Positions 34,875 to 43,139 of a stretch of 64,000 nt of DNA are shown one piece after another; position 1 is the stretch's first letter; the number at the start of each line of letters is the position of its first letter. A model generated the notes under the pieces. The model was given only the letters and a program-made list of their open reading frames with translations, did no database searches and was not told the DNA's origin. This DNA is from CBDFKF01 sp965248765 (GTDB taxonomy: Bacteria > Pseudomonadota > Alphaproteobacteria > VGEJ01): positions 1,302,001 through 1,366,000 of the forward strand of contig CBDFKF010000004.1 of assembly GCA_965248765.1 (NCBI GenBank), written 5' to 3'. Made by a program: the position numbers and the translations under genes.

Positions 34875-36950
34875 TTACGTTCCCGAGGCGACCGAGCGCG
34901 GATCGTCCTGGGGGTAGATCAAAATGTTCAAGTACTCGTCGACGTCCCCCACGTGATCGGGATGGATAACCGTAGTCGTATCATCCTGCAAGATGACCGC
35001 CGGGCCCGCCACGCGATTGCCTGCGCCCAGCCGTTTGCGATCATAGATGTTGGCGGTGAGAAAGCTGCCGTCGAAGTAGACGCGATGCTGATCGACCACC
35101 GCCGCTGAGCCATCCTCGGCGTTCTTCTCAGAGCGCGGGATATTGACTTTCTCCACCTGTCCCGTCCCTACCGCCCGTAGATTGACGAGTTCGACCGGCG
35201 CATTTAGCCGGAAACCATAGAGCCGTTCATGCGCGGAGCCGAAGCGACTCTCGACATCACCGAGGCCGCCGTTGGTGAGCGCATCCGGGTTGATGTCCAG
35301 CGAGAACTCATAACCCTGACGGAAGTACCGCACGTCGACCTGGTATTGCAATTCTTGACGGGATTCGTCGACGCCTTCCTCGCGAAGCCACGCCTTCGCC
35401 TCGCTGCCGAGCTCCGTCAGCAGCTCGCTCACCTGGCCTGGATTGGTGTCGGCAATGTTCCGAATGAACGTGCGCGCGAACTCGTTTTTGACATCGGAGT
35501 AAAGAAACCCGAGTGCTGACAGGACCCCCGGGGTTGTCGGCACGATGACCGGGAAACACCCCGCCAAGCGAGCAACGGCGTTACCGTGCATGGGTCCCGC
35601 CCCGCCAAAAGCCACCAAGGCAAAATCACGCGGGTCCAACCCTTTTTGCACGCTGACCAGGCGTAGCGCGCCCAACATATTCTCGTTGACGATATCGAGG
35701 ATGCCTTGGGCGGCCTGATAGACGTCAAGGCCGAGCGCGTGTCCGATCTTTGCAACGGCGGTCTCCGCTGCGCCTGCGTCCAAGGCCATCTCGCCGCCCA
35801 GCAAGCTCGGCGGTAGGTGCCCGAGAACGACGTTGGCATCGGTCACCGTGGGCAGCTCGCCGCCGCGGCCATAGCACGCGGGCCCCGGCACCGCCCCCGC
35901 GCTCTCGGGCCCCACTCGTAGCGCACCGGTCATCGGCACATGCGCTATGGAGCCACCGCCGGCGCCCACGCTGTGCACCTCGACCGACGGGACCTTCACC
36001 GGATAGTAGCCGAGCGAGGTCTGACGGGAGATCGTGGGCTTGCCATCTTGTATTAGCGAGACATCGGTCGAGGTGCCGCCCATGTCAAAGCCGAGGGCGT
36101 TCGGCTGGCCCGCCAGCGAGGAGATGAAGGCCGCGCCGGATACCCCGCCCGCCGGACCCGAAAGCATCGTATGGACGGGAAATTCGCTCGCGCGCTGCAC
36201 GCTCATCAGCCCGCCGTCGGAGCGTACGATGTTCACATGGGGCGAGAATTGGATCTCGTTCAGCCTTTGCTCGAACCCCTCCAGATACCGACGTACGCTG
36301 GGTCGTACGTAGGCGTTCATCACGGCGACCAACGTGCGTTCGTATTCCCGGAACTCCGGCAGGATCTCGGACGAAAGAGAGACCGGCAGCTCGGCATCCT
36401 GCTCGCGAATCAAGGCCTTCACGCGCTCCTCATGTTGGGAGTCGGCGTAGGAGTGGAGGAGTGAGACAGTAATCGACTCGACCCCCAATTCGAGCAGTTC
36501 GCGGATCGCCGAGCGTGCCTGTCCCTCGTCCAACGGTTTGATGACGTCGCCGCGCGCTGTTATTCGCTCGGAAACGCCGCGTGTGGCTTCGAGGTCTGCC
36601 ATCGGCTCGGGCTTGATCATCGTGATCCAACCCGCCAGCGGACCCGGCGTTTGTGAGCGCGCCAGGTGCAGGACCTGCTCGAAGTTCTCCGTCACCAGCA
36701 AGCCGACCCTCGCACCTTTACCCTCGAGGACGATGTTGGTCGAGACCGTGGTTCCGTGTAGCAGCGTCCGAATATCCGGCGGCGCAACGCCCGATTCGGC
36801 GACGATCTTTTTGATGCCCGTGAGAATGCCCACAGACTGATCTTCCGGCGTAGACGGCGTTTTCAGCAGGTGAATGTCACCGGTGGCTTCGTTGAACAAC
36901 AAGAGATCCGTGAAAGTGCCACCGACGTCGATGCCGAGGCGGCTGCTCAT
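34875..36950 (-). CDS. hyuA: hydantoinase A/oxoprolinase-family protein (1)
   Basis: The 691-residue ATP-binding subunit starts MSSRLGIDVGGTFTDLLLF (the frame to 37088 is open but the ASKHA nucleotide motif must be N-terminal). Family motifs: GIDVGGTFTD, LLHGTTVSTNIVLEG, the hydantoinase linker LPEFREYERTLVAVMNAYV, FDMGGTSTDVSL, HSVGAGGGSIA and LVAFGGAGPMHGNAVA. HyuA/HyuB heteromers phosphorylate and open rings such as N-methylhydantoin or 5-oxoproline; some relatives carboxylate ketones. First gene of the hyuA-hyuB-flotillin-ATPase operon; its start faces a membrane-protein gene 129 nt away. Confidence 0.9.
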   Translation of the reverse strand: MSSRLGIDVGGTFTDLLLFNEATGDIHLLKTPSTPEDQSVGILTGIKKIVAESGVAPPDIRTLLHGTTVSTNIVLEGKGARVGLLVTENFEQVLHLARSQTPGPLAGWITMIKPEPMADLEATRGVSERITARGDVIKPLDEGQARSAIRELLELGVESITVSLLHSYADSQHEERVKALIREQDAELPVSLSSEILPEFREYERTLVAVMNAYVRPSVRRYLEGFEQRLNEIQFSPHVNIVRSDGGLMSVQRASEFPVHTMLSGPAGGVSGAAFISSLAGQPNALGFDMGGTSTDVSLIQDGKPTISRQTSLGYYPVKVPSVEVHSVGAGGGSIAHVPMTGALRVGPESAGAVPGPACYGRGGELPTVTDANVVLGHLPPSLLGGEMALDAGAAETAVAKIGHALGLDVYQAAQGILDIVNENMLGALRLVSVQKGLDPRDFALVAFGGAGPMHGNAVARLAGCFPVIVPTTPGVLSALGFLYSDVKNEFARTFIRNIADTNPGQVSELLTELGSEAKAWLREEGVDESRQELQYQVDVRYFRQGYEFSLDINPDALTNGGLGDVESRFGSAHERLYGFRLNAPVELVNLRAVGTGQVEKVNIPRSEKNAEDGSAAVVDQHRVYFDGSFLTANIYDRKRLGAGNRVAGPAVILQDDTTTVIHPDHVGDVDEYLNILIYPQDDPRSVASGT

Positions 36951-37079
36951 GACCCGGTTTGTGCCGCCAAGCACCGAATGCGCGGGGGAAAGCCGCCACG
37001 CCCAGCCAAAACGCTTGTCGCGCTCTCGGGCTTTGCTATATTGCCGTTCACCGCGTCGCCCAGTATAACTGCATCGGTC

Positions 37080-37607
37080 ATGGCACAAGAATCTGTAGGC
37101 CTGCGCCCACCAAGATTCCTGATAGTCGTTGTCGGGATCATTATACTATTGATCTTTCTTTACTTTTATCGTCCATTCGAAACTTATTTTACCGAAAGTA
37201 TCCAGGACATTGACTCGTCCAACATTGTTTTTTGGTTTGCTTCGCTCATTGGAGTACTCGGCTATGTCGTCTCCCATTGGCGGTCTTTTCGTCACAACAT
37301 TTTCCGCAGCGTCACAGACCTCGACATCGAAACTCTCGTCTTCGACACGCTGCAGATCGCCATTTTGATCGCGGTCATCTTTTGCGCAGGTGCGATCCTT
37401 CAAGAAATCGAGATGCTGGCTGAGCACCTCATCGAACGGGGTACCATCATCGGGCCATTTTTTGGCGGCAGATTGCTGTCAATCATACTGCTGTTCCTCC
37501 TAGCGGTCGCCTTCTACCTCCTACACCGCATGGTGCGCGCCTTCCGCATCGGGTGGCGTCCCGACAGGGTACCCCCGCGGGCTTCCTCCGCTAGCGGCCG
37601 CTCTTGA
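37080..37607 (+). CDS. small membrane protein, PFE/FW-HWR family (2)
   Basis: The 175-residue protein starts MAQESVGLRPPRFLIVVV (upstream frame to 36870 overlaps hyuA and is dropped). About four membrane helices and a basic, Ser/Arg/Pro-rich tail. It aligns with the product of 23521-23985 along its whole length: FLYFYRPFETYF against FLFYYEPFEELF, IVFWFASLIGVLGYVVSHWR against IFWVALIVGIIGFCSFHWR, and GAILQEIEMLAEHLI against GATLQAVQILCIHLL. Its codons around 37130-37260 are noticeably more AT-rich than neighbours. Divergent from hyuA, hence probably tied to the HyuAB operon. Function unknown. Confidence 0.72.
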   Translation: MAQESVGLRPPRFLIVVVGIIILLIFLYFYRPFETYFTESIQDIDSSNIVFWFASLIGVLGYVVSHWRSFRHNIFRSVTDLDIETLVFDTLQIAILIAVIFCAGAILQEIEMLAEHLIERGTIIGPFFGGRLLSIILLFLLAVAFYLLHRMVRAFRIGWRPDRVPPRASSASGRS

Positions 37608-37656
37608 TCGCGGCCCGGCGACCTGTCGCCAGCGCAGTACGGCGCCGCCATGCCTC

Positions 37657-38760
37657 CTAGCTAGCCGCGGCGCCCGCCTCAGCCTCGAACGGATGGCGGG
37701 CGATGAAGTCGTCGGCGATCTCGTCGAACGTGCACCAGCGGGCCGCGGCGTGGCTCGAAATGTACTCGATCATGCGCTCGATCACCGACAATACCTGCGG
37801 TCGGCCTGATATGTCGGGATGGATCGTCAGCGTGTACACCGCATAATCCATCTCGCGATAGACCCAGTCGAACTGATCGCGCCACCACTCCTCGATGTCG
37901 CGCGGGTTCACCCAGCCGTGGCTGTTGGGTACGGTCTTCATGAACATCAGCGGCGGCAGGTCATCGAGGTACCAACTGGCCGGAATCTGAACCATGGGCA
38001 CCGTGGTGCCGAGCTCCATCGGCTTCATCCAAGTATCAGCCGGTTTCCCGTAGTCGATGAGCGTCCACACCTCGTTGATTCGCGTCCAAAAAGGCGTGAA
38101 GTCGTTGTGCATCTGGCTGTGGTCGTACTTGATGCCACGATCCAAAAGGAGATGCGGTGTCGCTTGGCTCATTTCCCACCAGGGTGCGACATTGCCCGTC
38201 GGCCGGCGACCAGAGATGTCCGTGATCAGGCCGATGCACTTGTCGAGGATGTCCGCCTCCTGATCCGGGGTCATCTGCACGGGGTTCTCGTGGGTGTAGC
38301 CGTGCAGACCGATCTCGTGTCCTTCATTGGCCACCCGCCGCATCATGTCCGGCCAGGTCTCTATCGTGTGTCCGGGAATGAACCAACTCGTGCTCAGCTC
38401 GTAACGCTTGAACAATTCCAACATGCGCGGGGTACCGACCTCGGCGGAAAAGACGCCGCGGCCGATGTCACTTGGCGAGTTGCCGCCCCCATACGAGCCG
38501 ATTTGCCCGGCAACGGCATCGACGTCGACGCCGATGCCGCAGAGAATTTCCTTGGTGCCGCCGCCGGCCGCAGGCCTCGCCGCTGGCCGCCCTTCCGGCC
38601 GGCTTGCACGCGGTCCCGCACCGGCACGCGTCGCCCCAGACGGTGGCGAAGCCGTTGGCCGCGGGCGGTATCGTTCACCGATGACATCGTCGGGGCTGGA
38701 CGCCGCGGATGCGGATCGCCGTGGATGCCCACGGAACTCGGAGTCGGAACGATCGCTCAT
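37657..38760 (-). CDS. NodB-fold polysaccharide deacetylase-like hydrolase (HpPgdA/cyclic imidase type)
   Basis: The 367-residue protein starts MSDRSDSEFRGHPRRS. The first ~75 residues are an Arg/Pro/Ala/Ser-rich, probably disordered extension not usual in the family. The rest has GIGVDVDAVAGQIGSYGG (metal Asp), LHGYTHENPV (two zinc His), MHNDFTP and YTLTIHPD, the pattern of Helicobacter PgdA-like proteins, a branch that also includes hydrolases of non-glycan amides. No signal peptide is seen, so a cytoplasmic cyclic amide or imide is as likely as a glycan. It diverges from the isochorismatase-fold gene, 211 nt apart. Confidence 0.85.
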   Translation of the reverse strand: MSDRSDSEFRGHPRRSASAASSPDDVIGERYRPRPTASPPSGATRAGAGPRASRPEGRPAARPAAGGGTKEILCGIGVDVDAVAGQIGSYGGGNSPSDIGRGVFSAEVGTPRMLELFKRYELSTSWFIPGHTIETWPDMMRRVANEGHEIGLHGYTHENPVQMTPDQEADILDKCIGLITDISGRRPTGNVAPWWEMSQATPHLLLDRGIKYDHSQMHNDFTPFWTRINEVWTLIDYGKPADTWMKPMELGTTVPMVQIPASWYLDDLPPLMFMKTVPNSHGWVNPRDIEEWWRDQFDWVYREMDYAVYTLTIHPDISGRPQVLSVIERMIEYISSHAAARWCTFDEIADDFIARHPFEAEAGAAAS

Positions 38761-38971
38761 CGTCTCACCTCCCGTGCTGATCGTTGACTTCTTGGCGCGC
38801 CGATCTCGGCTCAGCCCGCCTCCGTTTGATACATCCCGCCCCGGCATCGATCAACCCGGATGACGATCGGCTTCGAGGCGTGCCGACCCACGGTGGGCTT
38901 CGTTGATCGCCAGCTGACCACCGGCTATCGTCCCCGGGTGCTAGCCAGACAGCGCGCGCCGGGAGGACGAC

Positions 38972-39700
38972 ATGGACGATTGGCAATCACACACGCGCAG
39001 GGACTACGAGCGCAAGGGCTTCGCGGTCCACGCCGGCTACGGTGCCAAGCCGGTCCTACTGCTCGTCGATTTCATTAACGGCTTTACCGATCCTGCGACA
39101 CCGCTCGGCGGCGATCTCACAAGCCAGATCGCGGTAAGCAAAGAACTCATGGCCGCGTTCCGCGCCAATGGTTTGCCGGTGGTGTACACGACCATCGCTT
39201 ACAAGCCGGATCTCAGCGACGCCGGCATGTGGATCAAGAAGATCCCGTCGCTGGAAATCCTGGCGAAGGGCTCGCCCATGGTCGAGATCGACGAGCGGCT
39301 CCGTCCCCTGCGCGGCGAGCGCGTGGTGGAGAAAAAGTTCGCGAGCGCCTTCTTCGGGACCAATCTCGATGCGTATCTTCGCGGCCAGGGCATTGATACG
39401 ATCATCATGACGGGGTGCACGACCAGCGGCTGCATTCGCGCCTCGGCCGTGGATTCAATCCAGTACGGGTACTACACGATCGTCGTCGGGGACGCGGTCG
39501 GCGACCGCACCGAAGGCCCGCACGAAGCCAAACTATTCGATATCGACGCCAAGTATGGCGACGTTGTCGCCGGTATTGCAGTGTTCGATTACCTGCGGTC
39601 ACTGATGCCCTCGGGAGCGTTTGCCGCAAGAGCCGACTACGATTTCCGCCGCTGGTGGAGCGACGATTCAAGCACGGCGGAGGACCGGCGCTATGGCTAA
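38972..39700 (+). CDS. isochorismatase-fold hydrolase (N-carbamoylsarcosine amidase-like) (2)
   Basis: The 242-residue cysteine hydrolase has the triad Asp33 (LLLVDFINGF), Lys121 (VEKKFASAFFGT) and Cys154 (GCTTSGCIRAS). It shares these motifs and the GDAVGDR-GPHEAKLFD segment with the protein at 21535-22158, and has a C-terminal extension ending in WWSDDSSTAEDRRYG. GGGAGGA precedes the ATG. Its last 8 nt overlap the start of the Rad52-like-domain gene, indicating coupled synthesis. By context it would complete a hydantoin-type pathway by removing the carbamoyl group. Confidence 0.87.
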   Translation: MDDWQSHTRRDYERKGFAVHAGYGAKPVLLLVDFINGFTDPATPLGGDLTSQIAVSKELMAAFRANGLPVVYTTIAYKPDLSDAGMWIKKIPSLEILAKGSPMVEIDERLRPLRGERVVEKKFASAFFGTNLDAYLRGQGIDTIIMTGCTTSGCIRASAVDSIQYGYYTIVVGDAVGDRTEGPHEAKLFDIDAKYGDVVAGIAVFDYLRSLMPSGAFAARADYDFRRWWSDDSSTAEDRRYG

Positions 39701-40229
39701 CGACGCCGACCGGCTGTCCTCCCCGTTCGATGAGATGCTCGCCAACAATCGGGAGCAGTTCGACGCGCTCTACGGCGGCGAGCAAGGCGGGCTCGCCGGA
39801 GCTAGGCGGGTTCAGGCGTCAACCGCCGAGCGCCAAACGGAACGCGCCGGACCTTCCGGGCAGCAGGCGCCACTCACCGTCCCTTCCTCGGATTTCAATG
39901 CACGATCCACCCCATCCGCCGGTGTCCTAGACGAGTGGTTCGGCGATCGTTGGCGTTTCGAGATCACGGACCAGCGTCGCGATCGCGACGAGATCGTCGT
40001 GGTGGGTCGCGTAATCGTCGCGGATCAGGGCATTGAGATGACCGGGATCGGGCGCGCCACCGCGGCAGGCGCAACGCCACGAGAGGTGATCGAGGGAACG
40101 GTTGCCGGCATCGCTTTCCAAGCCACACCGGGCGGCGGCTTACACAATGCGACCGCCGTTGATACGGAGGAATCTGGATTCAAGAGAGCCGCCGTGGCAG
40201 CCCTGGCGCAGTGCGTGCAGCTACCCTGA
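39693..40229 (+). CDS. free-standing relative of the HyuB N-terminal (Rad52-like) domain
   Basis: The 178-residue protein starts MANDADRLSSPFDEML inside the isochorismatase gene. It repeats the architecture of the first ~190 residues of the HyuB at 32550-34862: helix FDEMLANNREQFDALYG (HyuB: LDDLLKANKQQFDKIL), a disordered Ser/Pro linker, then LDEWFGDRWRFEITDQRRDRDE (shown only in part here: FGDRWRFEI), a strand pair with VVGRVIV and GIGRA, and the end helix FKRAAVAALAQCVQL (HyuB: LQRATEDALKKCAELF). I know of no described function. It may act as an accessory or assembly subunit for the HyuAB/amidase enzymes. Confidence 0.72.
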   Translation: MANDADRLSSPFDEMLANNREQFDALYGGEQGGLAGARRVQASTAERQTERAGPSGQQAPLTVPSSDFNARSTPSAGVLDEWFGDRWRFEITDQRRDRDEIVVVGRVIVADQGIEMTGIGRATAAGATPREVIEGTVAGIAFQATPGGGLHNATAVDTEESGFKRAAVAALAQCVQLP

Positions 40230-40298
40230 ACGCCGCTCAGTCACTTCGCCCTTCTGACCGGTGGTTCCTGCAGCTGAGTGCGCGCGCTACGGGCGGCG

Positions 40299-41147
40299 TT
40301 AGCTAGTCTGCTGGTCCGCCTCGATGCGCTGCCAGAGGTCGCGGATCATGTCCTTCATCATCAGCGTCTCTTCCCAGCGGTCGGAAAGCTCGTAGCCGTC
40401 GGCGCCGGTTATTGCGTATTCGCGCGGGCCTAGCTCGCACAAGAAGGTCAGTGTCGCGTCTGCGTGCGCGCGTCGCCGCCAGCTGCGGAACCCGTATTCC
40501 CACCAATCCATGAACAGATCCACCCAGTCCTTGTGATGGCGGAAGCTGATCTGGATCTGCACCTGCTCACGGCTGGCGACCCGCCCGTGAAACCCCCAGC
40601 AATTGTCGAGGATGCGGTGCATCAGTGCGTGGTTCTCATCGGAGATCGGCCAGGCAAACTCACGCCCGACGAGAAAGTGCGAGATATCGCCGGTGAGGCG
40701 AAGATCGGGGAAACGATCTAGGAGATGGAGAGTGAAGAATAGATCCGTCGTCATCCGATCCCGGTGGGTCTCGATATGCACCGGGAACGGCGCGTCGGCG
40801 GCGATGCGCTGCCAGCCCTCGACGATCGGCACCGCCTCTTCCAGGGCATAGGGCTTGACGTCAGGTTGCACGTTGAGGTGGTCGATCACAGGTCCGAACG
40901 CTGCCACCTGCTCGATCATCGGCTCGAGCTCCTCGGCGGTCTTCGGAAAGCAGAACGCCGCGCCCGTCATCCCATTCGTCCGTAAGAATTCGGTTACGAC
41001 CTCTGCTGTCGAGGGATCATGGAAGCCGACGCCGTTGAACCCGGCATCGCGGATCATCTCAAGCTTCTGATCGAGCGGCCATTCCTCGCCGTCGGGCTGC
41101 CGCCGCTCCATCGCCCACATGGATTGATAGACGAGCAATTTCTGCAT
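40299..41147 (-). CDS. sugar phosphate isomerase/epimerase-like TIM barrel
   Basis: The 282-residue protein has the AP-endonuclease-2 type TIM-barrel pattern: DQKLEMIRDAGFNGVGF near the N terminus, PVHIETHRDRMTTDLFFT in the middle and LTGDISHFLVGREF with metal-type Glu, Asp and His residues. The C-terminal third, rich in Trp (WVDLFMDWWEYGFRSWRR), is less typical. Enzymes of this fold isomerise or cleave hydroxy-acids and sugars. It shares direction with the two PhyH genes upstream (24 nt from the first), suggesting one operon. Confidence 0.8.
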   Translation of the reverse strand: MQKLLVYQSMWAMERRQPDGEEWPLDQKLEMIRDAGFNGVGFHDPSTAEVVTEFLRTNGMTGAAFCFPKTAEELEPMIEQVAAFGPVIDHLNVQPDVKPYALEEAVPIVEGWQRIAADAPFPVHIETHRDRMTTDLFFTLHLLDRFPDLRLTGDISHFLVGREFAWPISDENHALMHRILDNCWGFHGRVASREQVQIQISFRHHKDWVDLFMDWWEYGFRSWRRRAHADATLTFLCELGPREYAITGADGYELSDRWEETLMMKDMIRDLWQRIEADQQTS

Positions 41148-41170
41148 GAACTCCTCCCGCCGCGTGCCGC

Positions 41171-42034
41171 TCAGGCGTCCAGCTCGACCTCTGACTTCGC
41201 AGTCAGCGTCACTTGATCGTGGGGATGATCCTCAGGATGCATGAAACGCCTAGCCCTGCCGGCACGCACGTGACCGCGCTCCTTGACCGCGCTGTCCGGC
41301 AGTCTCTTGAGCGGCGTGTAGCGCGGCATGTGGTGCTCTTTGTACGGGTCGTTGCGTGCAGCGTTGTAGCAGCATAAGAGGACGTCGCGGTTACGATCCG
41401 ATGTGTTCTGGTCCGAACCGTGCAGCGTGTTGCAGTGCAGGAAGAGCGCATCGCCCGGCGCAAGCTCGCCATGGACGACATCGAGCATCTTCAGCGCGTG
41501 CTCGACGCGCTCCGGGTCGGCCGTGGTCTGCCCTTCCACCAGCATGTGGTCCTGGCGCCCCATCTGGTGTGAGCCCTTGAGCACCTGCAGACAACCGTTG
41601 TCACGGTTGGCATCGGTGATCGCGATCATCACGCTCAACATGTGGGGGAATAGGTTGCCGTTGAAGTACCAGTAGCCGTAGTCCTGGTGCCAGTTCCACG
41701 CACCGCCAGTGCGTGGTGCCTTCAACGTCAGCTTCGAGTGATAGTGGTACACCTCGCCGCCGAGCAGGAGCCCGACGCCGTCGACCATGCGCTGGCAGCG
41801 AGCGATCGCCCCGAAAAGATCATCGCCAGGCTCCGTCCATAGGATGGTGTCCGTGGTGCGCCCCTGGCCGTCGAGGATCGCCATATTGTTGGCATGATCG
41901 CCAATCCCCTCGTCCTCCAAAAGCGCGTGCCGCATCAGCTCGGCTTCTTCCTCATCGAAGAAGGCCCGCTTGATCAAGAACCCATCCTCATTGAAACGCG
42001 CCGCCTCTTCGGCGGTCACCCGGGGATAGCCCAT
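41171..42034 (-). CDS. phytanoyl-CoA dioxygenase (PhyH) family protein (1)
   Basis: This 287-residue Fe(II)/2-oxoglutarate oxygenase has the iron triad His116 and Asp118 in NWHQDYGYW and His205 in NTLHGSDQN, with Arg214/216 placed to bind 2-oxoglutarate. It is the second of a tandem pair: the protein at 42067-42930 has exactly the same length and is about 80% identical by eye. The family hydroxylates very diverse small molecules. The genes are separated by only 32 nt. Confidence 0.88.
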   Translation of the reverse strand: MGYPRVTAEEAARFNEDGFLIKRAFFDEEEAELMRHALLEDEGIGDHANNMAILDGQGRTTDTILWTEPGDDLFGAIARCQRMVDGVGLLLGGEVYHYHSKLTLKAPRTGGAWNWHQDYGYWYFNGNLFPHMLSVMIAITDANRDNGCLQVLKGSHQMGRQDHMLVEGQTTADPERVEHALKMLDVVHGELAPGDALFLHCNTLHGSDQNTSDRNRDVLLCCYNAARNDPYKEHHMPRYTPLKRLPDSAVKERGHVRAGRARRFMHPEDHPHDQVTLTAKSEVELDA

Positions 42035-42066
42035 AACATCGCTCCCTTGAGGCGCAGCCGCGCCCC

Positions 42067-42930
42067 TCAGTTTCCCAGCTCAGCCTCCGATTTCACGGTC
42101 AGGCTGACTTGCTCGTCGGGGATGCGGTCGGGGTGCATGAAGACCCGAGCGTTGCCAGCGCGAACATTGCCGCGCTCCATGACCGCGCTGTCGGGCAACT
42201 TGTCCAGCCGCGTATAGCGCGGGAAATGGTGCTCCATGTACGGGTTGTTCCGCGCCGCGTTGTAGCAACACAGGAGCACGTTACGGTTGCGGTCTGAGGT
42301 GTTCTGGCCGGAGCCGTGCAGCGTGTTGCAGTGTAGGAATAGCGCATCCCCCGGCGATAGCTCGCCGTGGACGACATCGAGAACCTCAAGCGCGTGCTCG
42401 ACACGCTCGGGATCGGCCGTTGTTTGGCCCTCCACCAACATGTGGTCGAGCCGGCCCATGTGGTGCGAGCCCTTGAGCACCTGGAGACAGCCGTTCTCAC
42501 GGTCGGTTTCGCTGATCGCGATCATCACGCTCAGCATGTGCGGGAACAAGTTGCCGTTGAAGTACCAGTAGCCGTAATCCTGGTGCCAATTCCACGCCCC
42601 GCCGGTCCGCGGCGCCTTGAGCGTCAGCTTGGAGTGGTAATGGTAGACCTCGCCGCCGAGTGCGAGCTCAACGCCATTGACCATGCGCTCACAGCGCGCG
42701 ATCGCACCGAACAGGTCATCACCGGGCTCGGTCCACAGGATCGTATCGGTGGTGTGACCCTGGCCGTCGAGGATCGCCATGTTGTTGGCATCGTCACTGA
42801 TGCCCTCGTCCTCGATGAGCGCCCGCTGCATCAGCTCGGCCTCTTCGTTGTCGAAGAAGGCCCGCTTGATCAGAAACCCATCCTCGTTGAAACGCGCCGC
42901 CTCGTGGCCAGTCACCGTCGGGTAGCCCAT
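42067..42930 (-). CDS. phytanoyl-CoA dioxygenase (PhyH) family protein (2)
   Basis: The 287-residue product starts MGYPTVTGHEAARFNEDGF, the position equivalent to its tandem copy, with GGGAG upstream; the longer frame to 42996 is dropped. The iron ligands NWHQDYGYW and NTLHGSGQN are kept, as is the Arg. Differences from the copy cluster outside the active site (loop around residue 180 and the last 40 residues), so the two may differ in substrate or partner. First gene of the minus-strand PhyH-PhyH-isomerase group; it diverges from the binding-protein gene at 43140. Confidence 0.88.
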   Translation of the reverse strand: MGYPTVTGHEAARFNEDGFLIKRAFFDNEEAELMQRALIEDEGISDDANNMAILDGQGHTTDTILWTEPGDDLFGAIARCERMVNGVELALGGEVYHYHSKLTLKAPRTGGAWNWHQDYGYWYFNGNLFPHMLSVMIAISETDRENGCLQVLKGSHHMGRLDHMLVEGQTTADPERVEHALEVLDVVHGELSPGDALFLHCNTLHGSGQNTSDRNRNVLLCCYNAARNNPYMEHHFPRYTRLDKLPDSAVMERGNVRAGNARVFMHPDRIPDEQVSLTVKSEAELGN

Positions 42931-43139
42931 CGCATCGTCTCCCTGCCGCCAGGCCATCGAGCGCCGTTGGCAGCGCCCAATGATATCGTGCCGCACGCCA
43001 CGCTATGACGCAAATTGCCTACGTCACGGCATCGTGGCGAGCCTGTTGTTGACTCTTTGGCCTTGTTGCGGAACAGTTCGGCGCCGGAATAACCGCTTCG
43101 GCAAGGACTTTCATAGGGATGCCCCAGGGAGGGAGTTAC

